This document shows, in pieces, positions 18,992 through 27,077 of a stretch of 27,077 nucleotides of DNA. Each line of letters starts with the position of its first letter. Within the stretch, counting starts at the first letter, position 1. The position numbers and the translations under genes are program-made. Origin of the DNA: Phoronis australis (Eukaryota; Phoronida; Phoronidae); assembly GCA_002633005.1 (NCBI GenBank), contig NMRA01000098.1:978707-1005783 (forward strand). The letters run 5' to 3'. The notes below the pieces were generated by a model. It saw only the letters and a program-made list of their open reading frames with translations. It was not told the origin of the DNA and searched no databases.

Positions 18992-19180
18992 CAAAGGCCA
19001 GTACGAAACTGGCCACCCTCACTCTGTGTCTACGAAAAACTTCTTGCGAGAAAAAAATAGAACACCTCGAATCCAGATAGAGGGCCGGTGCAATACCTGG
19101 GACCAAGGCGGTGCCGAAACGGGCGCAACGAAGGTCTGTAGTGGAACGGGGGGGAGACGGAGTTTGTGCAAACGTTGCAT
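18943..19180. other. CpG-dense block
   Basis: I count 19 CpG dinucleotides in about 240 bp, whereas CpG is scarce in the rest of the window. The block includes both CREs, a perfect 7-bp hairpin at 18996-19014 (GGCCAGT...ACTGGCC), and a GC-rich stretch at 19081-19160 with a run of seven G's. It is an unmethylated-island candidate in a CpG-depleted genome. A 64-codon plus-strand frame crosses it (19026-19220, GTG start) without recognised content. It could alternatively be a young GC-rich repeat. Confidence 0.5.
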
Positions 19181-19859
19181 TTTATATAATAGATTGAAAA
19201 CTAATGAAAATTGGTTTTGAACTGTTGAAGAAATATTGATCAGTCAAAATAAATTTGCTTTTATGGTTTTTGCTATGCTATGTAGCACTGACAGAGGAAG
19301 ACGATTCCCATACCATATTGTCATGCTTGAAACATTGTGATGAAAGGGACAGATGTTATTAGTACCGTTTGGACCAACAGGTGGCGTGTGGATAATGCTG
19401 GTTTAACAACTATTGTGCATTCCCATGTTATATTATTTGTACTGTAGCAAAGCAAATCTAGTAAACACCAAAATGCGTATTTCACCTCAACGCGTACATT
19501 TCAGTTCAGTTGCATATGACATACGCTCTATTCCATATTGGCCAACGAAGGAAACACACCCATTTCCGAAGCCTTTCGCTAGCGCAGTGCCTGACACAGT
19601 CTCGCCCGCATGGCCTAACAAAAGCCATACAGCGCACTGTGACGTAACAAAGACATTGAGCATAAGAATAAATGAACATTAGCAACTAAGCATAACAATA
19701 AACAAAAAAACAGTTACTAAAGTCCCATCACAAAACTGGTCCTTGAACTACCTGTGGTAAAGGTTCCTCTGAGTCTGCAACACAATATAATAAGAAGCAA
19801 TAATAAAAATTCTGTTCAAAGCAGATACGGTGCGGCACAAAAGTGATTCCCAACATTGA
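19181..19859. other. No gene recognised
   Basis: An 89-codon plus-strand frame (19413-19682) is open without an identifiable motif. A CTGTGACGTAAC half-CRE lies near 19638. The rest is AT-rich. Confidence 0.4.
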
Positions 19860-20060
19860 CATTTTTCACATTTTTCAAATGCTGATTAACTTGCTGTAAA
19901 TATTAGGAACATACCAAATGTTGTTTTGTGACGTCTTCACAATACTACCCATACTAATGATCAACTGAGAATTTTATAATCTTTATTTTCTGCGCAGAAA
20001 TATCATTTCACTTGTCGGCTATATTGTGCCCTAAATAGGCGAAGGGTTACCGCATCTCCT
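19860..20060 (+). repeat. Dispersed repeat family R2, copy B
   Basis: The best preserved copy. Blocks are TTTTTCACATTTTTCAAATG, CTTGCTGTAAA, CCAAATGTTGTTTTGTGACG, then ATTTCACTTGTCGGCTATAT with TGTGCCCTAAATAGG, and GGTTACCGC. The 19-base block at about 19916-19934 is identical to copy A except for its last base. The inverted-repeat unit at 20080-20265 begins only 20 bp downstream. Confidence 0.65.
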
Positions 20061-20079
20061 ATTTTCAGTCCAAAAATGG

Positions 20080-20265
20080 AACATTTGATTTAAACTACAT
20101 ATCGTTGTAAATTTGGTCTCAAGGTTTCCCTTGCTCAGGTGAGAAGTGATTTCTGGATTTTTCTCAAGTTGTTTCGAACGCGAAGCCTAGAAAAAACACA
20201 CTGAATTTGTTGAAGGGACAATTTGAGACCAATTTCACAACTCTAACTGGTCTAAATCAAATGTT
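20080..20265. repeat. 186-bp hairpin/MITE-like inverted repeat
   Basis: The left arm 20080-20122 (AACATTTGATTTA...TTGGTCTCAA) and the right arm 20223-20265 are reverse complements at about 35 of 43 positions. A further TCCCTT/AAGGGA pair lies just inside (20126-20131 and 20213-20218). The loop is about 90 bp with no ORF. No flanking duplication was found. It could be a MITE or a structured non-coding unit. Confidence 0.65.
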
Positions 20266-20564
20266 AGTCTTCATGATGGAAGGCGCGCTTATAAATAGGA
20301 AGAAAGTTCTACATTTTGTGTGGAGATTGTTGGGATTGCCAGCTGGGTGTCAAAAATCCCAACAGGTGGCAGTCACATCTTAGTTCAAGTGTCACTTATT
20401 AGATAAATTAATTAAAAGCTTTATGAGAAACCATCAATTAAATTTAGGACTGTTAAAGCTGTGTTTTACTCTGCTTAGTTTCCTAAAGTTGAATGTTGAA
20501 ATAATACTTGTAGAAATCAGTCTCCTACAAAGTCTTCACTGTGGCAGGAATTTCAAGTCACCTG
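20266..20564. other. No gene recognised
   Basis: AT-rich spacer between two inverted-repeat units. Nothing seen. Confidence 0.4.
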
Positions 20565-20702
20565 AACTCTAGTACATGTGCCAATTTTAGGGTTGTCACA
20601 CTACAGTGAAATCTGAAGAGTTCTCTCAAGTTGCTGATGTTTCTACCACTCCAGGGTTTATTGGAGTCAGCCAGCCCTAAAATTGCCACATGTAATAGAG
20701 TT
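20565..20702. mobile_element. 138-bp MITE-like element with 28-bp TIRs
   Basis: The left TIR 20565-20592 begins AACTCTAGTACATGTGCCAA and ends TTTTAGGG. The right TIR 20675-20702 is its reverse complement at 26 of 28 positions. The 82-bp interior has no ORF. The strict, terminal, nearly identical arms separated by a short interior are the hallmark of a MITE. No clear target duplication is visible (left flank CACCTG, right flank GGTATA), so the superfamily is open. Confidence 0.7.
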
Positions 20703-22404
20703 GGTATATTAGAAATAGAATACTATCACGATAAAGAATGTTATGAGACCGATTTTATCAGAGCAAAAAACTTAATAAAATTTTTGTTTTTTGCCAGCTA
20801 AACAGGGCAAAATGCAGCTTTATGAAAGTTCAAGTGTAATGTCTCGTTCATCAGAACATGTTTTTAAAAGTTTTCTGAACAAATACAGTTATTTCAAGAG
20901 TGATAATTAATAATAGTATTTATTTGTTAGTGATCTTATCGGGAATTCCTGAAAGAAGCTGCACTAGGAGTTAAACCCTCCCATGGGAGCTGTTGTGGTA
21001 AGGAGGTTTGAAAAAGCCTCCTTGGGGCTCTGTCTTTGCATGTGTGTTTTAAAGGTGAATATGTGAATAAGATTTGAGTACATTCTTATTTTTAATCTTT
21101 ACAGGGACCGTTAAAAAATTTCAAGTTGATTACGTATCAGACTTGTGTAAAATTTTTCATAAGGCAAGTTGCCCACGAAGTCGAACCATGCTCATAATTT
21201 TGCAACATAAAAGCCCCTGACTGAATGATGTCACTGCGGGAAGTAAGACCATCTTTAATCAGTTAACTGAGATCTCGTTTTTCAATAGCACATGCTTGCC
21301 CAGACTTTAACGCATTTCATTGAAAGTTGCTTGCATTTGGTTTGCATACCGTACATAATATTCAGTCAGAAAACTATAGTTTGCAAATATAATATGCCAG
21401 TTTGCGAAATATATGTATGGAATCACTGTTTGCTGGAAGGTAAGAAGATTGTCCTTCTGAACATTAATAATACTGAAAAGCACGGGGACATTAATACAGT
21501 AATGCCGACGTCACTGCGTGATGTATTTCTGTTGGAAACAGGATGTATTTCTGATGGTAACAAAGACTCTCGTGTGCAGTAGTGCAAGGCATGCCTGTAT
21601 CACAGGTCTTTGTATCTTTATTGGTTGCCAAAGGCTTTGTTTACGTTTGATTGGATTCTAATTAGAAGGATATCAAATGGCATTTACACTCCATTAACTG
21701 AACAGTAAACTCCTGCTTGTTCCTGTCATGACTGACTGCGGGTATTATGATGGCCAATTCCTCTCGTATTCAACTGTTCGGGGGGGAGGGGGGGAGGGGG
21801 AGTGAATTCCGCCTGTGCTCAGCTCTCAAGATGGGATGGAATGGGTCATTGTATCCGGTTGTTGCTTATGGCAAATATCTCAGTTGATGCTTTCGCTGTC
21901 AGTCTCTCCAAACATTCCCCTTCCTCATTGCATTGACTACAGGAATTTCACTTAGTTTCTTTTGTCAACATTATGAATACGCCAGATAAGCCCAGCATGT
22001 TAATTGTTGGACATGATAATGAATGTCCTGAACAGGGTGTAATGTATCACTCTTAGAGCTGTGAGTGGATGTGGGAACGTAGGGGTACCCCGGATATGAA
22101 TATTGATCAGCAAAATCATGTGGGCCCAGTATAATCACTGTATTTCTTCGGATACAGAAAGAAAAGAGTTATCACCTGGGGGGGGGGGAAGGTATGAAGG
22201 GGGTAGATAAAACACCCCATAATTTCCATTCTATTGGAAGCTTTGATTAAAATACCAGTGAACAGGTGTGCTCCCATTTACCTTTGATCTACTTATATAT
22301 TTGCATTTTTGGTTGCATGAATTACAAATTTGACGAGTTGTTTTTGTGTAACATGCATTTTTCCTTTCATATCTGCTGCATGGCCTGAAGACTTTGCCAG
22401 TTAA
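20703..22404. other. No firm gene; hairpins, a G-rich tract and one 96-codon ORF
   Basis: A 12-bp palindrome CTCCCATGGGAG (20978-20989) and a stem-loop at 21000-21023 (AAGGAGGTTT/AAGCCTCCTT around GAAA) lie together. ORF 21292-21582 (plus, ATG, 96 codons) is cysteine-containing with no motif or good context. G-rich tracts lie at 21780-21801 and 22178-22188. Confidence 0.35.
21780..21801 (+). repeat. G-rich tract, G-quadruplex-compatible
   Basis: Three long G runs separated by single A bases. With several consecutive Gs per run this could form a quadruplex on the plus strand. A shorter run of eleven Gs is at 22178-22188. Either could be the eroded end of a G-rich transposon, but no TIR is legible. 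Confidence 0.5.
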
Positions 22405-22450
22405 TATGGTATTTAACTCACAATATGGCCGACAAGCGAAATTTTGTGTT
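22405..22450 (-). repeat. Dispersed repeat family R2 core, minus-strand copy F
   Basis: Read on the minus strand: AAAATTTCGCTTGTCGGCCATATTGTGAGTTAAAT-like core, one of the closest matches to the family consensus around CTTGTCGGCCATATTGTG. Only the core could be aligned. This is the only copy in reverse orientation. Confidence 0.5.
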
Positions 22451-23639
22451 CTTGAATTTTGAACATTTTAGAAAAACGTGGATCCCTGTGGAAGGACTTT
22501 TTGTCTAACAATCTGATAATTACATGTACATGTGTGACTATAGTTAAGATTCCAGTGTGAATAGGGTGTGTATGTTCTTTATTAAAATACACTTGTGTAC
22601 TTACATCCCAGCTGCAGGGTTGATGTTTATAACACGGATTAACGGATTAAATTGTTCTTCTGTAAGCTGCAGTTCGGAATACTAGAAACGTATTAAGTCT
22701 CAAAAATTGTTTTCAAAACATGTGAACAAAATCAAAGATTAAGAAAAGTCTATTGTTAGCTTGGTTTGTACTGTGTGGATATTATAGAAAACATTTTGGT
22801 TTCCATTGCTTGGGACATTGTATACAAATAATTTTGTCCGTTATTTTTGTGAGAAAGTGAGAAATGATGGAATAATTTCCACAGCTATCATATATGCAAA
22901 TTGTTTTGGCTTTCAGTGGTCTTATAATTTTGTTTTTTAGTACCCAAAATGACTGAGTTTGAGCCAATTCTTCATCTCATTTGAGTGACCAATCTATAAT
23001 TACAGGGCCCTCAATCCTTTGATTTTGGTTCCAAATATCGGCCCTATTGCCCTCTGAAAAATATTGAAAAATCACTAGAAATTACCCTCATGAGGCCCAA
23101 TAATATAATTATAGAGTTTCACCCTGTTTTGAAGAGGAACTTTCAGGCTAATTCCTTAGCTCTTTGATTGCTTGGCCAAATTTAAGTTAGAAACACAACA
23201 TATAGCCCCGATGTGAATAAAGCAACTTCCAATGTCCTTCACTTCTCTTTTAAGATTGTAAAAACCTGGATACCTTGTATTTGAAATCCACTGCCAAGGA
23301 AAACGGTTTTATGTGTTGTGTAAATAGAACACTGTAAATGTGGCTATCCTAAATAATAAAATGGGAAGTAATATTCAAATCTTTGTTAATCATTGTAATG
23401 AAAATGCATTTTAATTATTTGCTTCTTGAATTTAAGCCGCCCCGTAAGCGTGTACTGACTTCTTGTCACTGATGCTTCAGATGCTTATTAATGAGAATAA
23501 CAAAAGTGACGTTTTAAAAGTATTACGGAAAACGGACAAAAACAATTGTCAAAATTGGTCTTGTTGCATTTTCATTGTCTGATGGTGGCTGTGGTTTAGA
23601 TCTTTTAAAATGTCTTGGCATGTGGTCATTAGGGTGTTA
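22451..23639. other. No gene recognised
   Basis: AT-rich. A 61-codon minus-strand frame (22782-22967) has no motif. A minor 8-bp direct repeat, CGGATTAA twice, is at 22637-22652. Confidence 0.4.
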
Positions 23640-23740
23640 CTTAATCTTTTATGAAAAAATGAAAATTAAACAAATTTTCACTTGTCAGCCATATTATTTC
23701 ATAAATTCATAAGATGTTACCACAGTAACAAGAGTTAACA
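23640..23740 (+). repeat. Dispersed repeat family R2, copy D (3' half)
   Basis: AAATTTTCACTTGTCAGCCATATTATTTCATAAATTC followed by AGATGTTACCACAG. The AGATGTTACC block is shared with copy C at 14223 and the TTTCACTTGTC block with copies A and B. The 5' half is not clearly recognisable. Confidence 0.55.
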
Positions 23741-24175
23741 AGATTTCAGCCATAGCCTAGTCAAGACTTCACTATTTTCTTGTTATTAAAGTGTTCCCTA
23801 ATTTAAGGTGATCAAAGAGGTGACATCCTATTTTTTCCCGACATTTGTTCGACTTCGTAAAAATCGTTTATGACACTAGACCCGACTGTCTTAGTAACAG
23901 GGTCTGAGTGTCACATACAACTGGTCTTCGCATAGGACATCAATCTCACTGGGTACACCTAGAAGAGGCATCGATGTGCAGCTCACAGGGGGGTGACTTT
24001 TTCACAGCTTTCCTGCAAAAGCTTGCCTAGTGTTCTAGCAAACTCTCCTCACCATTGAAGGTGTGAAGCTCTGCAAAAACAGTCCTACCAAAGGTTTTTA
24101 TTGTTGTCTTTAAAACTTGGGATACAAAAAATGCACTCATGTTTGAAAATGTGTTATCTCTTTTTCCTTATTTTA
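23741..24175. other. No gene recognised
   Basis: AT-rich sequence with slightly higher GC at 23920-24070. The end (about 24156-24175) is pyrimidine-rich, TCTCTTTTTCCTTATTTTAG, a good acceptor-like sequence for the next candidate exon. Confidence 0.4.
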
Positions 24176-24288
24176 GGCTTAATGAGTTTAAAAGACAACT
24201 TTCTGTAGGTTTATTTAATTTTCAGGGCTGTGTTTCTTTATCAAAACTCTATGCAGGGGTCCTTTTCATTGAAGCTCCCTACGAATGG
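24176..24288 (+). CDS. Candidate internal exon 1 of a two-exon pair
   Basis: Preceded by a strong pyrimidine tract and TTTTAG at 24175, followed by TACGAATGG|GTGGGT at 24289. An alternative internal acceptor is TTTAATTTTCAG ending at 24225. The open frame reads through to end EAPYEW at the donor in phase 0. No family is recognised. The intron to the next candidate exon would be only 89 bp (24289-24377), which is short but possible. Joining preserves the reading frame, which is the main support. Confidence 0.25.
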
Positions 24289-24377
24289 GTGGGTATCCTA
24301 ATTTTCTGTCTCTATACACATGAAAAATGTCTGATTCTTTTTTTTGAAACCACCACCTTTGTATTTCCTTGGGACAG

Positions 24378-24574
24378 TTGAATTATTATCCAAAAAAGCC
24401 CAAAATAGTGCTAGACGCTACATTGTCTAACATAAACCCATCATCTGTATGTATGCTGTTCCACCAGCGTAACGCAGATGACCCCTTCCACCTTGTCCCA
24501 GTTTGTGTTGTGACACTGGAGCTGCTGCACATGAACTTGGAATTCTACTTAATTAGTCTCAAGGTTAAGCGGAA
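24378..24574 (+). CDS. Candidate internal exon 2, unidentified protein
   Basis: The acceptor is TTCCTTGGGACAG ending at 24377. The donor is CGGAA|GTGAGTG at 24575, close to consensus. The 197-bp frame is open for 65 codons with coding-like composition, rich in CTG, GTC, CCC, TTC and GAC codons, unlike the AT-rich surroundings. It contains a block LVPVCVVTLELLHMNLEF that could be a strand or helix core and a basic end KVKRK. It starts in phase 0, matching the phase at the end of 24176-24288. The frame hits TGA only in the putative intron. Family unknown. Confidence 0.35.
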
Positions 24575-25403
24575 GTGAGTGTTACGTGAACTTGGAATAT
24601 GTGAGGCAATTTGAACAGTTCACTCAAATAATCACGTTCATGTTCATAAAAATTTGCACTGCACTAAATCAAGTTACATTTGAATAAAATAATGTCAATT
24701 TTTACCAACCTTTTCAGCTACGGGCGATCAGTTTCACCAAACAATAATCGATTTAGCCATTCACGTATTCCTCCAGTTCAGCGACATTAGTTACGGTAAA
24801 AGAGAAAATGGTTGATCGCGAGGCCAATAATTTCAAAAATTCTTTTCACGGAAGAAAAATTTTTTTTTTGCCTAGAATATTCAATTCCAAGTTCATGCAC
24901 AGCAGAGCAACTGATCAAGTGCTACTTGCTCTACCACTCTAAACCAGTGTCAGAAAGGGCATTAGGTGTTTCATGGCAGTGTTGGCACACATGTTTGTGC
25001 CCCATCAGCTGTTGCTTATGCCATTTGCTGCTTTTCAACTAGTATAGCCCTTCTGTAAATGCAGCTAAATAATAGGTGAGGGGAGTGAGTGCACCTTAAA
25101 ATTCAGAGCAAACACAATACATGTACCTCAGGGCAAATCAGTAATAAGTGACTACCTCAGGCCCTATAAGGTCAGTGTCCAATTATTGTTGGCACAGTTC
25201 TCCTAATAATGATCTTTTGTCAGCCTTATGTAAGACCAACTCACCAGTTGTGTCAAGTATAGTTCATTACTTTGTGTTCAGTGAACATCTGAGAGGTTGA
25301 TCTACATCAGGCAGTTCTGTTTGTAGACCAAAGACTTCTGTGACCTGTGTGCTGCAGCTAGGTTAGTATGGTGAATTCTAGCACAATTAACGTATGGTCA
25401 ATT
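24575..25403. other. No gene recognised
   Basis: AT-rich. A 76-codon plus-strand frame (24812-25042) ends in a cysteine-rich tail with no known motif. It would be intron if the preceding exon pair is real. Confidence 0.4.
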
Positions 25404-25560
25404 TTCCACATGTTTCCACTGAGTTTTTAAAAATTGAGAAATGCAAACTTTTGAACTAAATCGTAAACATTTGAAAAGGCACATTGTTCCTGATAGATGC
25501 ACACTAGGTTTCTTCCACATGTATCCACTGTATGGGATAACCAAAATGCAGACTTTTGAA
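25404..25560 (+). repeat. ~109-bp tandem duplication, two units
   Basis: TTCCACATGTTTCCACTG at 25404 recurs as TTCCACATGTATCCACTG at 25513. The following ATGCAAACTTTTGAA at 25441 recurs as ATGCAGACTTTTGAA at 25546. Block order and spacing (109 and 105 bp) are kept. Fainter relatives (TTTAACAAATGGGTTTCTATTGAG-like at 25628 and TTAACAAATGTTTTCCTACTGA-like at 25779) suggest an older, longer array. Confidence 0.6.
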
Positions 25561-26739
25561 AATGCTTTTAAAGAGTTGACGATGATTGTTGGGCCATGTA
25601 GTACCCGTATCTTCGGAGTTCCTTGAAATTTAACAAATGGGTTTCTATTGAGTAAGTAACATATTTCTTTTTTTGGACATTTTCTCCGCTACTTAGCGGC
25701 CATTTTTATTATTTTTGAATATTTTTTCCGTGTCAGCCTCTACCACCAAGTGAAACTGCTCAAGGTTCATTAAGAAAATTAACAAATGTTTTCCTACTGA
25801 CAACACTATGACTTAGATGTTCATTGTCGGAGGGGTTTGACAGCTGTGGTCCCTTGGGTGGCAATTTTTTGCATCCACAGTTATGTCTCCTAAACCCCTT
25901 GCAGGATCTAAATGAAATATGACAATTGCATTCATATCAACTTGGCAGCAGGTGACAACGTCTTTCAGACGTATCTGACTACTGCTGTGCCTCATAAGTC
26001 CTGTCCACTCACAGCCTACACTAGAACAACTTGCACTAACACAACTTTAAGTGGGGCGTTGACACACACATATCCATAACTAGGGTAAGGCAGAAGTTGT
26101 CGCTCTGTGCGTGACAATGGAGTAACTTGTTCTGGGGCAAGTCTGTATGTGGCCTGTGCAATAGTAGCAATTCTATTTGTTGTGTTGGACTCTGCATCTT
26201 TTAAGCTCCTGGGTAGATTTTCATGAAATTTGCAAAAAGGTTTTTGTGAGGAAGACATTACAAAGCCTTTCCAATTTCAGACATGTTCAATTCATTCTGC
26301 GCCACCTAGAGTCTTTTTCAAACTGTTTGCAATGCAGTCGATGCAGTCGTGTGTGCATGTTCAATGCTTCGGATTGCCCACATTACGATAATTGCTTTAA
26401 TCTTCTACAAGATCGTGTCTAGCCTAACTGGGCTGTGCTGTTAAAAATAAAAGTTAAGTTACCTAACATATTTTAATTAACATAGCATTTCTGAATTCCT
26501 CATCAAATGCTGATCAAGTTTAGTTTTTGAATTGCCAAAATTCCAAACCTAGCAATTCCCTCTGGATTTGATTGTGATCACAGATGGTCTGTAGTAAGCC
26601 TGGTAGATAATTGGCCTGCCTGTTGTCCTACCTGACAAAAGAATGTGCTTGGCAGTTAACAAAGGAGCTAGATGTCATCACAGGTTCACAACCCCCTGCA
26701 TCTGGTAAAGTCACTGAACCTGAACAGAACACATTCCAG
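25561..26739. other. No gene recognised
   Basis: Frames at 25813-25995 and 26016-26258 (minus) and 26177-26422 (plus) show no motif, and the last two overlap on opposite strands. GATGCAGTC is directly repeated near 26330-26347. Otherwise ordinary AT-rich DNA. Confidence 0.4.
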
Positions 26740-26859
26740 TGTTCTCCACATTATAAACTCCAAACTCGACGCAAATGTTGAATGTCAGTTATTGACATTG
26801 TCTTGTGTCTTATCATAAGGATGGTCATGCTGGAGGTATTTATATATGGTTTAAAACTG

Positions 26860-27040
26860 CACACTGCACTGGTGTGACCTACTTTTTAGACACTTCAAAG
26901 TTTAGCTTTCCTACCAATGCATCTCATAATTCCTCCAAAGCATTTGACAGACCCAGAGCAGCAAACAAAAGATCAAAAGTTCCTTTAATAATACCAATGC
27001 CGATTTTAATATCAATTAGACATATTAAGTACTACTAACA
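26860..27040 (+). pseudogene. Probable second non-LTR reverse-transcriptase fragment
   Basis: The plus-strand frame at 26805-27038 reads YFLDTSK and, 15 residues later, SSKAFDR, then about 14 residues on PMPILISIRHIKYY. In non-LTR RTs the catalytic segment FLDASKAFDRV is followed after about 16 residues by G-V-P-x-x-I-x-R-x-x-x-x-W-Y, so the order and spacing fit a decayed RT. The duplication of the SK motif is odd and suggests an internal insertion. The frame stops at 27039. Similarity is by eye and based on short motifs, so it remains tentative. The element would continue past the window. Confidence 0.35.
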
Positions 27041-27077
27041 TGAGTTCTGATGTGACCTAGTTTTTAGTGACACCTGT

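Noticed and set aside
21000-21023. Rho-independent terminator
   Set aside because: No T-run follows the stem, and nothing else in the window is bacterial.
21292-21582. 96-codon ATG ORF as a gene
   Set aside because: No motif, poor start context and AT-rich composition like the flanks. It is mentioned only within the surrounding stretch.

Overview
The window looks like nuclear DNA from an animal, most likely an invertebrate. It is AT-rich, CpG is scarce outside one island, no open reading frame is longer than 137 codons on either strand, there are many decayed transposable elements, and the few coding-like stretches end at GT/AG splice-like signals. There is no operon structure, ribosome binding site pattern or dense coding of the kind a prokaryote or phage would show. 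The taxon cannot be fixed from the sequence. Termini of the type CAGTGGCGGATTTAGGGGGG and decayed non-LTR retrotransposons are widespread in marine invertebrates, so that is a guess, not an identification.

Most of what can be supported is repeat biology. (1) A GC-rich terminal-inverted-repeat family ends at position 38, has a 286-bp copy at 3351-3636 flanked by a 5-bp duplication, and has a 46-bp miniature copy at 11904-11949 that also has a 5-bp duplication. (2) A 722-bp TA-flanked element at 9583-10304 has pogo/Tigger-like inverted ends. (3) A ~500-580-bp dispersed family (called R1 here) is present three times in the same orientation (2330-2910, 6165-6722, 12770-13250) and carries a palindrome around GGTCAC...GTGACC near its 3' end. 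(4) A second dispersed family (R2), with a core like TTTCACTTGTCGGCCATATT, has five plus-strand copies and one minus-strand copy. (5) A decayed non-LTR retrotransposon at about 7020-9010 carries readable reverse-transcriptase motifs, is interrupted by a tRNA-derived SINE-like unit (7360-7572), and has a 20-bp minisatellite grown out of the codons for its S-Y-R-P-I-A-L motif. A second reverse-transcriptase scrap probably lies at the right edge. (6) Two hairpin/MITE-like units lie at 20080-20265 and 20565-20702. Several short tandem arrays occur at 3731, 6015, 15722 and 25404.

Protein-coding evidence is thin. The best candidates are internal exons. One on the minus strand at 11643-11899 ends in a strong GTAAGT donor and lies beside the miniature transposon. 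One on the minus strand at 17939-18151 has protein composition like a conserved domain, possibly Ras-binding/Ras-association-like. A plus-strand pair at 24176-24288 and 24378-24574 can be joined in phase. A very short plus-strand exon at 17281-17349 has a perfect donor. Upstream of the 17939-18151 candidate, on the same strand, lies a CpG-dense block at about 18943-19180. It has two perfect TGACGTCA sites and a TATA-like box oriented for minus-strand transcription, so this is the one plausible promoter in the window. None of the proteins could be named. The rest reads as intron or intergenic DNA, and the blank stretches are listed as such.
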